From contig NZ_CP136856.1 in the NCBI RefSeq assembly GCF_033807535.1, positions 2,351,001 to 2,415,000 of the forward strand: a stretch of 64,000 bases of DNA. Reading direction: 5' to 3'. The position numbers and the translations under genes are program-made. Each line of letters starts with the position of its first letter. Within the stretch, counting starts at the first letter, position 1. The stretch comes from Oceanisphaera sp. IT1-181. Lineage in GTDB: Bacteria > Pseudomonadota > Gammaproteobacteria > Enterobacterales > Aeromonadaceae. Under the pieces are notes generated by a model. It was not told the origin of the DNA and did no database searches. It saw nothing but the letters and a program-made list of their open reading frames with translations. Positions 50,520 to 59,575 of the stretch are shown piece by piece.

Positions 50520-51184
50520 CCCGCAGCACCATAACTAGTAGCCCTATGACCCGAATAGTAGTGCTGATTTCAGGCAACGGCAGTAACTTACAAGCCTTGT
50601 TGGATCAGTCTGATGCAGGGCAATTGGGCGGCGAAATTGTGGCTGTGATTAGCAACAAGGCCGACGCCCACGGCTTAGCGCGTGCCAAAGCCGCGGGCGT
50701 TGCCACGCAAGTGGTGGCCAATGTTGACTACGCGGATCGCGCTACTTTTGATACGGCGCTAATACAGGCCATAGATGAATATCAGGCGAACTTGGTAGTG
50801 CTCGCGGGCTTTATGCGTATTTTAACGCCAGAGTTTGTGCGCCATTATCAAAACCGACTGCTCAATATTCATCCGTCTTTGCTGCCTCGCTATCAAGGCT
50901 TGCACACTCATCAAAAAGCCATTGATGCCAAGGATGAAGAGCACGGTTGCAGCGTGCACTTTGTCACCGAAGAGCTGGATGGCGGCCCAGTGATCTTACA
51001 AGCACGAGTACCTGTGTTTGAAGATGACGATGCCGCAAGTCTCGCCGAGCGCGTGCAAGTACAAGAGCATGCCATCTACCCGCTCACGGTGCGTTGGTTT
51101 TGCGATGGCCGTGCGGTGATGCAACAAGGCAAAGCCTACCTAGACGGCGCTTTGTTGCCGACTCAGGGTTATGCGCAAGAATAA
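50516..51184 (+). CDS. purN: PurN, phosphoribosylglycinamide formyltransferase
   Basis: PurN transfers a formyl group from 10-formyl-THF to GAR. The protein has IVVLISGNGSNLQALLDQ near its start, FMRILTPEFV, NIHPSLLPRYQGLHTH with the catalytic His-Asn pair, and a SVHFVTEELDGGPV segment with the catalytic aspartate. Translation may begin at the ATG overlapping purM (222 residues) or at an internal ATG at 50546, which gives the usual family N terminus. I keep the coupled start. A terminator follows. Confidence 0.96.
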   Translation: MTRSTITSSPMTRIVVLISGNGSNLQALLDQSDAGQLGGEIVAVISNKADAHGLARAKAAGVATQVVANVDYADRATFDTALIQAIDEYQANLVVLAGFMRILTPEFVRHYQNRLLNIHPSLLPRYQGLHTHQKAIDAKDEEHGCSVHFVTEELDGGPVILQARVPVFEDDDAASLAERVQVQEHAIYPLTVRWFCDGRAVMQQGKAYLDGALLPTQGYAQE

Positions 51185-51218
51185 AAGATAGCGCCAGCTA
51201 TCAGCGCCAAGCTAAATA

Positions 51219-51256
51219 AAAACCCCGAGCCGCACAGCTTGGGGTTTTATTTTTTG
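51219..51256 (+). terminator. Intrinsic terminator after purN
   Basis: Stem AAAACCCC / GGGGTTTT extended by AGC/GCT with one bulge, followed by TATTTTTT. Confidence 0.83.
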
Positions 51257-51437
51257 GCTGCCATCTTGGACGCAATAGCGCTTTTAACGTAAAATGCCCC
51301 TCCATTTTATTCCTACATTCATGCCTGCTCTACTTTCGTTTTTAGCCATGCCGCTATTATTTATTAGCTGAAATGTTAGCTGAGCTGTGGGCTGAAACTT
51401 ACTCACGTATTCAATGTTCACCTTAAGGTACTTTTTT

Positions 51438-52649
51438 ATGGCAGATACCACGCCAGCTGCTCGCCCTCTTAACAGAACCGCCATTTTAGTGGTATTAGCG
51501 CTCGGCACCTTTATTTTAGGGTTGGCTGAATTCTCCATGATGCCGATGCTGCCGCTTATTAGTGACACCTTTAATTCCACCCCCTCTCAAAGTGGTTATG
51601 CGATTAGCGCCTATGCCATAGGGGTGGTGGTCGGTGCGCCCATTTTAATGCTCGCCACCGCCAATATAAGAAAACGCACCGCGCTGCTGATATTTTTAAG
51701 CTTAATGTGCTTAGCCAATAGCTTAAGTGCGTTCGCCAACTCTCTAGAACAACTGGTGTTATTTCGATTTTTAAGCGGCCTGCCCCATGGCGCCTATTTT
51801 GGTGCGGCGATTTTATTAGCCTCAGAGATTGCGCCCCAAGGCCAGCGCGCCAGCTTTATGTCGAAAGTCTTTATGGGATTGACCATCGCCACAATAGTTG
51901 GAGTGCCCATTGTGACCTTAGTCGGGCAGCATCTTAGCTGGCGTTACTGCTTAGCAGGGGCCGGTGGCTTAGCCTTCATTGCCTTTATTTTCGTCTATAA
52001 GGTGGTGCCCAACGTTAAGAACAGCGAACCCTCTAATCTGCTCAACGAGTTTGGCGTCCTTAAAAACAAGCTGGTGTGGTCTATTTTAGGCATAGTGATC
52101 ATCGGCTTTGGTGGCGTATTTTGTATTTACACCTACATTGCCGACACCATTTTAGTGGTCACTGACACTCCCGCCTACACCATATCCATCGCTATGGTGA
52201 TGTTTGGTATCGGCTCTACGTTGGGTAATTATGTGCTGGGAAAAGCCGCCGATAAATCGGCCATTAACACCACAGGGCTAGTACTGGTGGGGACTATTAT
52301 CTTTGCACTGGCCTATGTAAGCGCCAGCCATAATATTTGGTTGCTTTATGGGGTGATATTTTTTATCGGCTGCAGTCTCGGCTTAGCCACCTTGATCCAA
52401 ACCTTACTGATGGATGTGTCACCGAATGGCCATGCCATGATAGGCGCACTTGTACAATGTGCATTTAATATCGCCAATGCCATTGGCCCTTGGGTAGGCG
52501 GCATTGTGATTGCAGAAGGTGCAACGCCCAATCAAACGGGCTATGTAGCAGCGGCGTTATTTAGCGGCGGCTTAATCATGTGGGCGCTTAGTTACTTACA
52601 GATAGTAAACAAACAACCCAAGCTTGAAGCCGTAAGCAGCACGGTATAA
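51438..52649 (+). CDS. MFS transporter, AraJ/drug-efflux (DHA1) type
   Basis: The 403-residue inner-membrane protein has twelve hydrophobic helices with the start TAILVVLALGTFILGLAEFSMM, the motif A-like loop ANIRKRTALL, and FRFLSGLPHGAYFGAAILLA, which is typical of the AraJ/YdhP/NepI-like group of DHA1 exporters. The substrate is unknown. I chose the ATG at 51438 over an upstream in-frame codon because AAGG is suitably placed and the hydrophobic start is then near. It stands alone. Confidence 0.87.
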   Translation: MADTTPAARPLNRTAILVVLALGTFILGLAEFSMMPMLPLISDTFNSTPSQSGYAISAYAIGVVVGAPILMLATANIRKRTALLIFLSLMCLANSLSAFANSLEQLVLFRFLSGLPHGAYFGAAILLASEIAPQGQRASFMSKVFMGLTIATIVGVPIVTLVGQHLSWRYCLAGAGGLAFIAFIFVYKVVPNVKNSEPSNLLNEFGVLKNKLVWSILGIVIIGFGGVFCIYTYIADTILVVTDTPAYTISIAMVMFGIGSTLGNYVLGKAADKSAINTTGLVLVGTIIFALAYVSASHNIWLLYGVIFFIGCSLGLATLIQTLLMDVSPNGHAMIGALVQCAFNIANAIGPWVGGIVIAEGATPNQTGYVAAALFSGGLIMWALSYLQIVNKQPKLEAVSSTV

Positions 52650-52684
52650 CCAATGTGGCTTGAGTGGCCAGTTTGCCTCTTAAA

Positions 52685-52745
52685 GACACAAGATTTTTTG
52701 CAACGGAAGAACGCGGAACGCACGGAAAAAGTGGTCATATCTGAA
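52685..52745. repeat. Family E block
   Basis: CAACGGAAGAACGCGGAACG and CACGGAAAAAGTGGTCATA are the same motif set found near 13.7 and 45.97 kb. A reverse copy occupies about 53150-53205. Confidence 0.65.
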
Positions 52746-52818
52746 TAAAGCCTGTTAAGAGTGAGGAGGACAACCTAATGACTCCCCTCTTAACTTCTTT
52801 GTTTTGCTCTTACCCATA

Positions 52819-53107
52819 CCTGATTACCAACAAAGCTCAGCCATGTTGCAGTGAACTAATCACCAATAAATTCAAAAAGTTACATGGAGTGACTCATATT
52901 TTCGGTAAGAATATGGGGCTCAGTTTGGTATTGCGACCTTGTAGGGGCCCGTCTCTTCGGCGAAGAGGACTTCGGCCCGGTTTGGTGTTTTGGTCTAAAT
53001 CTAAACCTCAGTAACAGCCAGCAAAGCTGGCCAGCCGAATAAATTGGCTGCTACAAAGAACAAACCTAAACAACGCACATCATGGCTGAAGTTCATACGT
53101 AATCAGG
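52819..53107. mobile_element. CCTGATTAC-ended MITE, isolated copy with 8-bp target duplication
   Basis: This 289-bp element has ends CCTGATTAC / GTAATCAGG and inner pairing around TCAGCCATG. It is flanked by perfect 8-bp duplications TACCCATA at 52811-52818 and 53108-53115. It is homologous throughout to 21282-21586 except for internal differences in its family B part. It contains no gene. Confidence 0.85.
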
Positions 53108-53215
53108 TACCCATAAGCTCACTTGGTACTTTTCGCTCTTATATCAGCTTAATTTTTCCGCGTATTCTGCGGGTTCCGTTGCCGAAAAGATCTTTAATCT
53201 CTTAGCTTTGGGCTT

Positions 53216-53767
53216 TTAATCCAACTGCTGGCTAAAGGCGCATAAGGCCTGCATTTGTGTCGCGATCAGCGTGTTCGTGGTCTCATCAAGTAATTGGCCT
53301 TGGGCATCAAATTTTTCATGAGCCTGACCAATCATGATTTCGGGCTTATTCAACACATGCACATCTAAGCACACCAAAATTTGGCGTAAATGATATTGCA
53401 CCCGGACACCACCTAACATGCCCATGCTGGCGCTAATAATGGCCGCCGGTTTACCCGCCAATGGCTGCGGCGCTTGGCGAGATAACCAGTCAATTAGGTT
53501 CTTTAAGGCGCCCGGCAGCGAATAATTATATTCAGGCGTAGCCCATAAGATGGCATCCGCCGCCCGCACTTTTTCCGCAATATCCAATACCAAGAGTGGC
53601 GTGTTTTGGTCGGCTTGATCTTGGTTATATAAAGGCAGTGCTGAGTAGTCGATCAACTCAATCTCACAATTCTCGGGCGCCAGCTGTTGCGCCGCCTTAA
53701 TGGCCATAGTGTTAAAAGAGGCGGCACGTAAGCTGCCAGAAAAGGCAATAATTTTGGTTTTTGTCAT
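53216..53767 (-). CDS. NADPH-dependent FMN reductase (ChrR/YieF-like)
   Basis: The 183-residue flavodoxin-fold protein has the FMN phosphate loop FSGSLRAASFNT near residue 10, the ALPLYNQD segment, and the conserved TPEYNYSLPGALKNLIDWLSR near residue 80. These features are shared by quinone/chromate reductases of the ChrR/YieF/MdaB-like NADPH_dep FMN reductase family. It is probably a soluble oxidative-stress or quinone reductase. No neighbours suggest a more specific role. Confidence 0.86.
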   Translation of the reverse strand: MTKTKIIAFSGSLRAASFNTMAIKAAQQLAPENCEIELIDYSALPLYNQDQADQNTPLLVLDIAEKVRAADAILWATPEYNYSLPGALKNLIDWLSRQAPQPLAGKPAAIISASMGMLGGVRVQYHLRQILVCLDVHVLNKPEIMIGQAHEKFDAQGQLLDETTNTLIATQMQALCAFSQQLD

Positions 53768-53988
53768 CGGTTATCCTTGATTGTGAGCCGAGTGCAGAGC
53801 ACAGGTTTGCGTAAGGCCGCTAAGCGCCGAGCGAGCGTATAAACACTGCTCTTTGTTGAGTTGGGTGCATCAGAACCTGCGGGGCAGGTTTTCGCGGTTA
53901 AAACGCGCGACTACATCCTTGCAATATGCCAATCTCGGCGTTGTTGTTGGTTTGTCCCCTTCATCCCTCACCCTTCACCCTTTACCCG

Positions 53989-54780
53989 CTACGTTAAGTC
54001 CGTGGCTGCGATACGCTCACCCAATAAGAACAGATTGAACTCGCCGGGCTGCATTTTTTGCCACGGCTCATCATGGGTCAGCGGCTGGGTGGCAATCACG
54101 GTGACTACGTCGTTGGGCGTGGTTTCTTTTTGAAAGTCAATTTCCACGTCTTCATCGATTAAGCGTGCCGGCCCAAAAGGCGCGCGACGCGTTAACCAAT
54201 GCAGATTATTGGTGCAATAGGTCATCAGGTATTCGCCGTCGCTGAGCAGCATATTAAATACCCCCAAACCACGCAGCTCATCACACAAGGTAGCCACATA
54301 TTCAAACATCTCGCTCATGGCCGATGCATCTTGTGGCTTAGTGGGATATTGGCGCTCCATGGCATCCAAAATCCAGCAAAACGCCAATTCACTGTCGGTT
54401 TCACCCACCGGAATATGACGACCAATCGTGAGATGACTGTAATCGGTCAGCTGCCCATTGTGGGCAAAGGTCCAATAACGGCCCCATAGCTCACGGGTAA
54501 AGGGATGGGTATTCTCCAGCGCTATGCCGCCACGATTCGCTTGGCGAATATGGCTGATCACCGAGCAGCTTTTAATGGGGTATTCTTGCACCAATTTGGC
54601 GATGCGCGACTGGCTAGAGGGCTGAGGATCTTTAAAAGTACGCAGGCCCTTGCCCTCGTAAAATACAATGCCCCAACCATCTTTATGGGGTCCGGTGCGC
54701 CCACCTCTTTGCATTAAGCCGGTAAAGCTAAAACAAATATCCGTGGGCACATTGGCGCTCATCCCTAGCAATTCACACAT
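53989..54780 (-). CDS. yafJ: YafJ-like class II glutamine amidotransferase
   Basis: The 263-residue protein begins MCELLGMSANVPTD, so after removal of Met the catalytic Cys2 is exposed, as in N-terminal nucleophile amidotransferases. GPHKDGWGIVFYEG, HIRQANRG and TFAHNGQL are the conserved glutaminase segments. The E. coli homologue YafJ lacks an established acceptor activity. It lies 5 bases downstream of gmhA on the same strand, as in E. coli. Confidence 0.9.
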   Translation of the reverse strand: MCELLGMSANVPTDICFSFTGLMQRGGRTGPHKDGWGIVFYEGKGLRTFKDPQPSSQSRIAKLVQEYPIKSCSVISHIRQANRGGIALENTHPFTRELWGRYWTFAHNGQLTDYSHLTIGRHIPVGETDSELAFCWILDAMERQYPTKPQDASAMSEMFEYVATLCDELRGLGVFNMLLSDGEYLMTYCTNNLHWLTRRAPFGPARLIDEDVEIDFQKETTPNDVVTVIATQPLTHDEPWQKMQPGEFNLFLLGERIAATDLT

Positions 54781-54785
54781 ATGTC

Positions 54786-55367
54786 TTACGCATGCTCCAT
54801 TTCTTTTTCGATTAATTGGATCATGATATGAATAATCTTGATGTGCACTTCTTGAATGCGGTCTGCATAACCAAAGTGGGGCACGCGAATCTCTACGTCC
54901 GCCAAACCCGCCATTTCGCCGCCGTCTTTACCGGTTAGCGCAATCACCTTAATGCCTTTGGCTTTAGCCGCAGTAATAGCGTTGATAATGTTCTTAGAAT
55001 TACCGCTGGTCGACAGACCGAGTAGCACGTCACCGCTTTGGCCGACGGCTTCTAAATAGCGAGAAAACACGAATTCAAAGCCAAAGTCATTGGCCACACA
55101 AGACAGGTGGCTAGGATCAGAAATGGCAATCGCCGGATATCCCGGGCGATTCTCTCGATAGCGACCCGTCAGCTCTTCCGCGAAATGCATGGCATCGCAA
55201 TGGGAGCCACCGTTACCACAAGACAAAACTTTGCCACCGGCTTTAAAACGCTCGGCCAATAATTTGGCGGCGCTTTCGATGGCTTGCAGATTAGTGTCGT
55301 CAGCTAAGAAGCGATTAAGCACTTCGCTGGCCTCGGTCAGTTCGCTACGGATCAGATCCTGATACAT
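54786..55367 (-). CDS. gmhA: GmhA, sedoheptulose 7-phosphate isomerase
   Basis: GmhA (LpcA) converts sedoheptulose 7-phosphate to heptose 7-phosphate, the first step of ADP-heptose synthesis for LPS core. The 193-residue SIS-domain protein has LSCGNGGSHCDAMHFAEELTGRYRENR (about 50-76), DVLLGLSTSGNSKN, and HIKIIHIMIQLIEKEM at the C terminus with the catalytic/zinc histidines. The ATG at 55367 follows GAGAGGC with good spacing. It is divergent from fadE, with yafJ next, as in E. coli. Confidence 0.95.
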   Translation of the reverse strand: MYQDLIRSELTEASEVLNRFLADDTNLQAIESAAKLLAERFKAGGKVLSCGNGGSHCDAMHFAEELTGRYRENRPGYPAIAISDPSHLSCVANDFGFEFVFSRYLEAVGQSGDVLLGLSTSGNSKNIINAITAAKAKGIKVIALTGKDGGEMAGLADVEIRVPHFGYADRIQEVHIKIIHIMIQLIEKEMEHA

Positions 55368-55589
55368 GAAATTGCCTCTCACTCACGATAAAGGCCCATT
55401 TTGGCATACATTAGCCTAAGCGCCCAGTGCCGACATACATCGTTATGCGCTTTACGCTGTACGCCGTAAGTTAAAAATGCACAGCGTTCTTCGCCTTTAA
55501 CGTATTGCATAGGGCGTAAAGCGTACGGCCATTTAACGCTTTGATTACTTGATTTAAACATTTGTATACTTTACAACTAACACAAGCAC

Positions 55590-55600
55590 AGGTCAGACCT
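55590..55600. promoter_or_regulatory. FadR-like operator upstream of fadE
   Basis: The palindrome AGGTCAGACCT contains the GGTCnGACC core of FadR sites (consensus CTGGTCnGACCAG) and lies 65 bases before the fadE start. FadR represses beta-oxidation genes and is released by acyl-CoA. Confidence 0.55.
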
Positions 55601-55664
55601 CGCTGATCCCATAAATTTTTAAAGACCGCTTAAAGACCTTATCTTAAAACCTAAGGAGTGATTG

Positions 55665-58121
55665 ATGATTACCCTACTACTGCTCTTGCTTGCTTGGGGA
55701 GTGTTGGCGTATCGCCGCGCTTCTTTGCGCCGCTTTACCTTGGTCACAGCCGTTATCTTAGTCGCGGGCACCTTGTGGGGTGAAGTGGGCCCTACAGGCT
55801 GGCTGGTGTTCGCCGTGATGGCGGGCGTATTGAACTTGTTACCGCTGCGCACCAGTTTGCTCAGTGCTCCCATGTTTAAGGTCTATAAAGGCCTGATGCC
55901 AGAAATGTCGACCACTGAGCGTGAGGCCATCGAAGCTGGCACCACTTGGTGGGATGCCGAGCTATTTGGCGGTAAGCCTAATTGGGAGACGCTGCATAGC
56001 TACCCGAAACCGCAACTGAGCGCCGAAGAACAAGCCTTTATGGATGGGCCCGTGAATGAGGTGTGTCGCATGACCAACGACTGGGAAGTGACCCACGAGT
56101 TGACCGACTTATCTCCCGAGGTGTGGGCTTATTTAAAAGAGCATAAGTTTTTCGCCATGATCATTAAAAAGCAGTATGGCGGCTTAGAGTTCTCGGCGTT
56201 TGCGCAATCTCGCGTGTTACAAAAACTGTGTGGCACCAGTGCCGTGCTGGCTTCTACCGTAGGCGTGCCGAACTCTTTAGGCCCAGGCGAATTGCTGCAG
56301 CACTACGGCACTACCGAACAAAAAGATTACTATTTACCGCGTTTAGCTAATGGTGATGAAATTCCCTGTTTCGCCCTCACCGGGCCAGAAGCGGGTTCGG
56401 ATGCCGGCGCCATTCCCGATGTGGGTATCATCACCCTAGGCGACTGGCAAGGCGAGCAAGTCTTAGGCATGCGCCTCACTTGGAACAAACGCTATATTAC
56501 GCTGGCCCCCATCGCCACCGTCTTAGGCTTGGCTTTTAAACTACAAGATCCAGATGGCCTGTTAGGCGATAAACCCCATTTAGGCATCACCTGCGCACTC
56601 ATCCCTACCGATCTGCCCGGCATTACTATTGGTCGTCGGCATTTCCCGCTAAACGTACCTTTTCAAAATGGGCCAACCCAGGGCAAAGACGTATTTGTGC
56701 CACTGAGCTTTATTATCGGAGGCCCTGCCATGGCCGGCCAAGGCTGGCGCATGTTAACCGAGTGCTTGTCGGTGGGGCGTGGTATCACTCTGCCCTCTAC
56801 TGGTACTGCTGGCTCACGCATTTCGGCTTTGGCGTCCGGTGCTTACAGTCGCATCCGTCGCCAGTTCCGTATTCCGATTGGCAAGATGGAAGGCATCGAA
56901 GAGCCATTAGCCCGCCTCGGCGGTAACGCTTATTTATCGGATGCAGCCAGCATGCTCACCGTGACCGGCATCGATCTCGGTGAAAAGCCCTCGGTGATTT
57001 CAGCCATCGTTAAGTATCACCTCACCCATCGCAGCCAACACTGCCTGATTGACGCCATGGACATTCACGGCGGCAAAGGCATTTGTTTAGGTCCTAATAA
57101 CTACTTGGCCCGCGGTTATCAGGGCGCGCCCATCGCCATTACCGTAGAAGGCGCCAATATCCTTACTCGCTCCATGATCATCTACGGCCAAGGGGCAATT
57201 CGTTGTCATCCTTATGTGCTGAGCGAAATGCTCTCGGTACAAGAGCCGAATGCGCAACAAGCACTGAGCCAGTTTGATGCGGCGGTGTTTGGCCATATTG
57301 GCTTTGCCATCAGCAATACGGTGCGCAGCTTCTGGTTCGGCCTAACCAATGCCCGCTTTAGTAACACGCCCTTTAATGACGCGACCACGCCCTACTATCG
57401 CCAAATGAATCGGCTTAGCGCCAACTTAAGCCTGTTGTCAGACGTTGCCATGGCCACGCTCGGCGGCGAGTTAAAACGCCGCGAGCGCTTATCGGCCCGT
57501 TTGGGCGATGTGCTCAGCCAGCTGTATTTGGTGTCCGCCACCTTAAAGCGCTTTAACGATGATGGTCGCCCCGAGGCGCTATTGCCCTTCGTGCACTGGG
57601 CTTGCCAAGATGGCTTATACCAAGCGCAAACTGCGGTGGTGGAGCTATTAGAGAACTTCCCCTCGCCTGTTATTGGTAAGCTGATGGAGGCCGTTATTCT
57701 GCCTTGGGGCACGACTTTAGTGCGCCCTTCAGACCGATTGGATAGAAAGGTGGCTCGCGCATTGCAAACCTCAGGCCCGGCACGGGATGCACTGGCCGAC
57801 GGCTTATATTTAACCGTAGAAGAAGGCAATCCGCTCGGCATGTTAGAACAAGCCTTTATCGACATCCAACAAGCAGAGCCCATCTATAACCAGATTGTCG
57901 ATGTGTTAGGTCGTCGCCCCTTCACCGGCTTAGACGCTTTAGGTGTCGAAGCGCTGAGTGCAGATATCATCACTAAAGCGCAAGCCGAGTTATTGGCTCG
58001 CGCCGAAGTCAGCCGCCTGCGCACCATTAACGTCGATGACTTCGCTCCCATCGATTTGGTGGTGAATAAAGAGATGTTTAATGATGATATGTTGAATAAA
58101 AGTGCGCGCCGGGGCTTGTAG
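55665..58121 (+). CDS. fadE: FadE, acyl-CoA dehydrogenase
   Basis: FadE carries out the first oxidation step of fatty acid beta-oxidation. The 818-residue protein matches the unusually large FadE type: two N-terminal hydrophobic helices (membrane association), FKVYKGLMPEMSTTEREAIEAG, KKQYGGLEFSAFAQS, FALTGPEAGSDAGAIPD in the acyl-CoA dehydrogenase middle domain, GRHFP-like ligand region, and HGGKGICLGPNNYLARGYQGAPI. The ATG at 55665 is best spaced from AAGGAG; a TTG one codon earlier is possible. It is divergent from gmhA and has a FadR-like site. Confidence 0.95.
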   Translation: MITLLLLLLAWGVLAYRRASLRRFTLVTAVILVAGTLWGEVGPTGWLVFAVMAGVLNLLPLRTSLLSAPMFKVYKGLMPEMSTTEREAIEAGTTWWDAELFGGKPNWETLHSYPKPQLSAEEQAFMDGPVNEVCRMTNDWEVTHELTDLSPEVWAYLKEHKFFAMIIKKQYGGLEFSAFAQSRVLQKLCGTSAVLASTVGVPNSLGPGELLQHYGTTEQKDYYLPRLANGDEIPCFALTGPEAGSDAGAIPDVGIITLGDWQGEQVLGMRLTWNKRYITLAPIATVLGLAFKLQDPDGLLGDKPHLGITCALIPTDLPGITIGRRHFPLNVPFQNGPTQGKDVFVPLSFIIGGPAMAGQGWRMLTECLSVGRGITLPSTGTAGSRISALASGAYSRIRRQFRIPIGKMEGIEEPLARLGGNAYLSDAASMLTVTGIDLGEKPSVISAIVKYHLTHRSQHCLIDAMDIHGGKGICLGPNNYLARGYQGAPIAITVEGANILTRSMIIYGQGAIRCHPYVLSEMLSVQEPNAQQALSQFDAAVFGHIGFAISNTVRSFWFGLTNARFSNTPFNDATTPYYRQMNRLSANLSLLSDVAMATLGGELKRRERLSARLGDVLSQLYLVSATLKRFNDDGRPEALLPFVHWACQDGLYQAQTAVVELLENFPSPVIGKLMEAVILPWGTTLVRPSDRLDRKVARALQTSGPARDALADGLYLTVEEGNPLGMLEQAFIDIQQAEPIYNQIVDVLGRRPFTGLDALGVEALSADIITKAQAELLARAEVSRLRTINVDDFAPIDLVVNKEMFNDDMLNKSARRGL

Positions 58122-58129
58122 CCGGCCCG

Positions 58130-58600
58130 TTTGTTCAACGGAGAGTTTTAAAGATTTACGCCACGGCGTAATGCGAGAACAAGTGTTCGCCTACAAAAGA
58201 CTTTCGAACTTGTAGCCGTCCGTCTCTTTGGTAAAGAGGACTTCGGCGGGCCAGCGTAGCTGGAGAGTTTAAAGATTTACGCCTGCGGCATAATGCGAGA
58301 ACACGTGTTTGCCTACAAAAGACTTTCGAACTTGTAGCCGCCAATTTATTCGGCGGGCCAGCGTAGCGGGATGATTTAGATATTTAGGAATAAAACCAAA
58401 CCGAGCCGAATAAATTGGCTCCTACAAAAACAAAAATTTCGCCAGCCAGCATAGCCGTCTATTTTAAAACCAACAGCAAACCGCGGCGAAGTCCTCTTTA
58501 CTGAAGATACGGCCGCCTACAAGGTCAAAACCAAAAACGAGATCCTGACGTGCGTCAGGAAGACGGCATAAAAACAAAAAACGGTGTTTGTTTTTACGCC
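58130..58600. repeat. Family B and A repeat region after fadE
   Basis: Successive family B parts (TTTACGCCACGGCGTAATGC, CCGTCTCTTTGGTAAAGAGG, GCCAGCGTAGCTGG, CAATTTATTCGGCGGGCC) fill 58130-58520. A half family A copy in reverse lies at about 58540-58568. The gap to kdsA (555 bp) contains no gene. Confidence 0.75.
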
Positions 58601-58616
58601 ATGAGGCTTGGTTTAA

Positions 58617-58652
58617 AACAAAACCCCGAGTCTGCATGCAGACTCGGGGTTA
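58617..58652 (-). terminator. Intrinsic terminator after kdsA
   Basis: CCCCGAGTCTGC / GCAGACTCGGGG is a perfect palindrome around AT. On the minus strand it continues TTTTGTTTT, 25 bases past the stop. Confidence 0.88.
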
Positions 58653-58676
58653 TTTTTCGCAGGGCGCTGGGCGCTA

Positions 58677-59525
58677 TTAGTTAGCCGTATCCAGCACTGC
58701 GAAGCTCTTCACCAGCTCGTCCAGCGCTTTTAATTGCGCTAAAAACGGCTCTAATTTCGCTAATGGTAAGGCGCTGGGACCGTCACACAGGGCATTGGCG
58801 GGATCTGGGTGCGCTTCTAAAAACAAGCCAGCCATGCCGGTAGCTAAACCAGCGCGAGCCAAGTCGACGATTTGCTCACGGCGACCGCCCGAGGCTTCGC
58901 CTAAGGGGTCACGGCATTGCAGGGCATGGGTCACGTCAAAGATAATGGGCGCGCCATGGGTGGCTTTTTTCATCACGCCAAAACCCAGCATATCGACCAC
59001 TAAGTTGTCGTAACCAAAGTTGGCGCCGCGCTCGCAGATCATTAATTGATCGTTGCCGCATTCAATAAATTTGTCGACGATGTTTTTCATTTGGCCGGGG
59101 CTTAAAAACTGCGGCTTTTTGATGTTAATCACGCGCCCGGTCTTGGCCATGGCTGCCACCAAGTCGGTTTGGCGGGCCAAGAAGGCCGGCAGCTGTATAA
59201 CATCCGCCACTTCGGCCACGGTCGCTGCCTGATGGGGTTCGTGCAAATCGGTGATCACCGGCACCTTAAAGGTGTCTTTTACTTCTTGCAGCAACTTCAT
59301 GCCCTCTTCTAGGCCTGGGCCTCGGTAAGAGTGAATGGAGGAGCGATTCGCTTTATCCCAGCTGGCTTTAAACACGTAAGGAATGCCCAGCTTCTCGGTT
59401 ACGTTGACAAAATGCTCAGCAGAGCGCAGTGCCAGCTCGCGGGATTCCAGTACGTTAATGCCGCCAAACAACACGAAGGGCTTGTCGTTAGCAACGGGGA
59501 TGTGATTGATGTGAACGGTTTTCAT
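58677..59525 (-). CDS. kdsA: KdsA, 3-deoxy-8-phosphooctulonate synthase
   Basis: KdsA condenses arabinose 5-phosphate with PEP to make Kdo 8-phosphate for lipid A/core. The 282-residue protein has FVLFGGINVLESRELAL, KASWDKANRSS, the PEP-binding VITDLHEP, LPAFLARQTDLV, INIKKPQFLSPGQM, and LFLEAHPDPANALCDGPSAL. The ATG at 59525 follows AGGAG at a suitable distance; the frame's first codon is a TTG and is less likely. It ends the hemA-prfA-prmC-sirB1-kdsA series. Confidence 0.96.
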   Translation of the reverse strand: MKTVHINHIPVANDKPFVLFGGINVLESRELALRSAEHFVNVTEKLGIPYVFKASWDKANRSSIHSYRGPGLEEGMKLLQEVKDTFKVPVITDLHEPHQAATVAEVADVIQLPAFLARQTDLVAAMAKTGRVINIKKPQFLSPGQMKNIVDKFIECGNDQLMICERGANFGYDNLVVDMLGFGVMKKATHGAPIIFDVTHALQCRDPLGEASGGRREQIVDLARAGLATGMAGLFLEAHPDPANALCDGPSALPLAKLEPFLAQLKALDELVKSFAVLDTAN

Positions 59526-59575
59526 CAAGGCTCCTAGAGAAGTGCTGTTAGTTATGTGCGGTGAGTGATGTGGGG

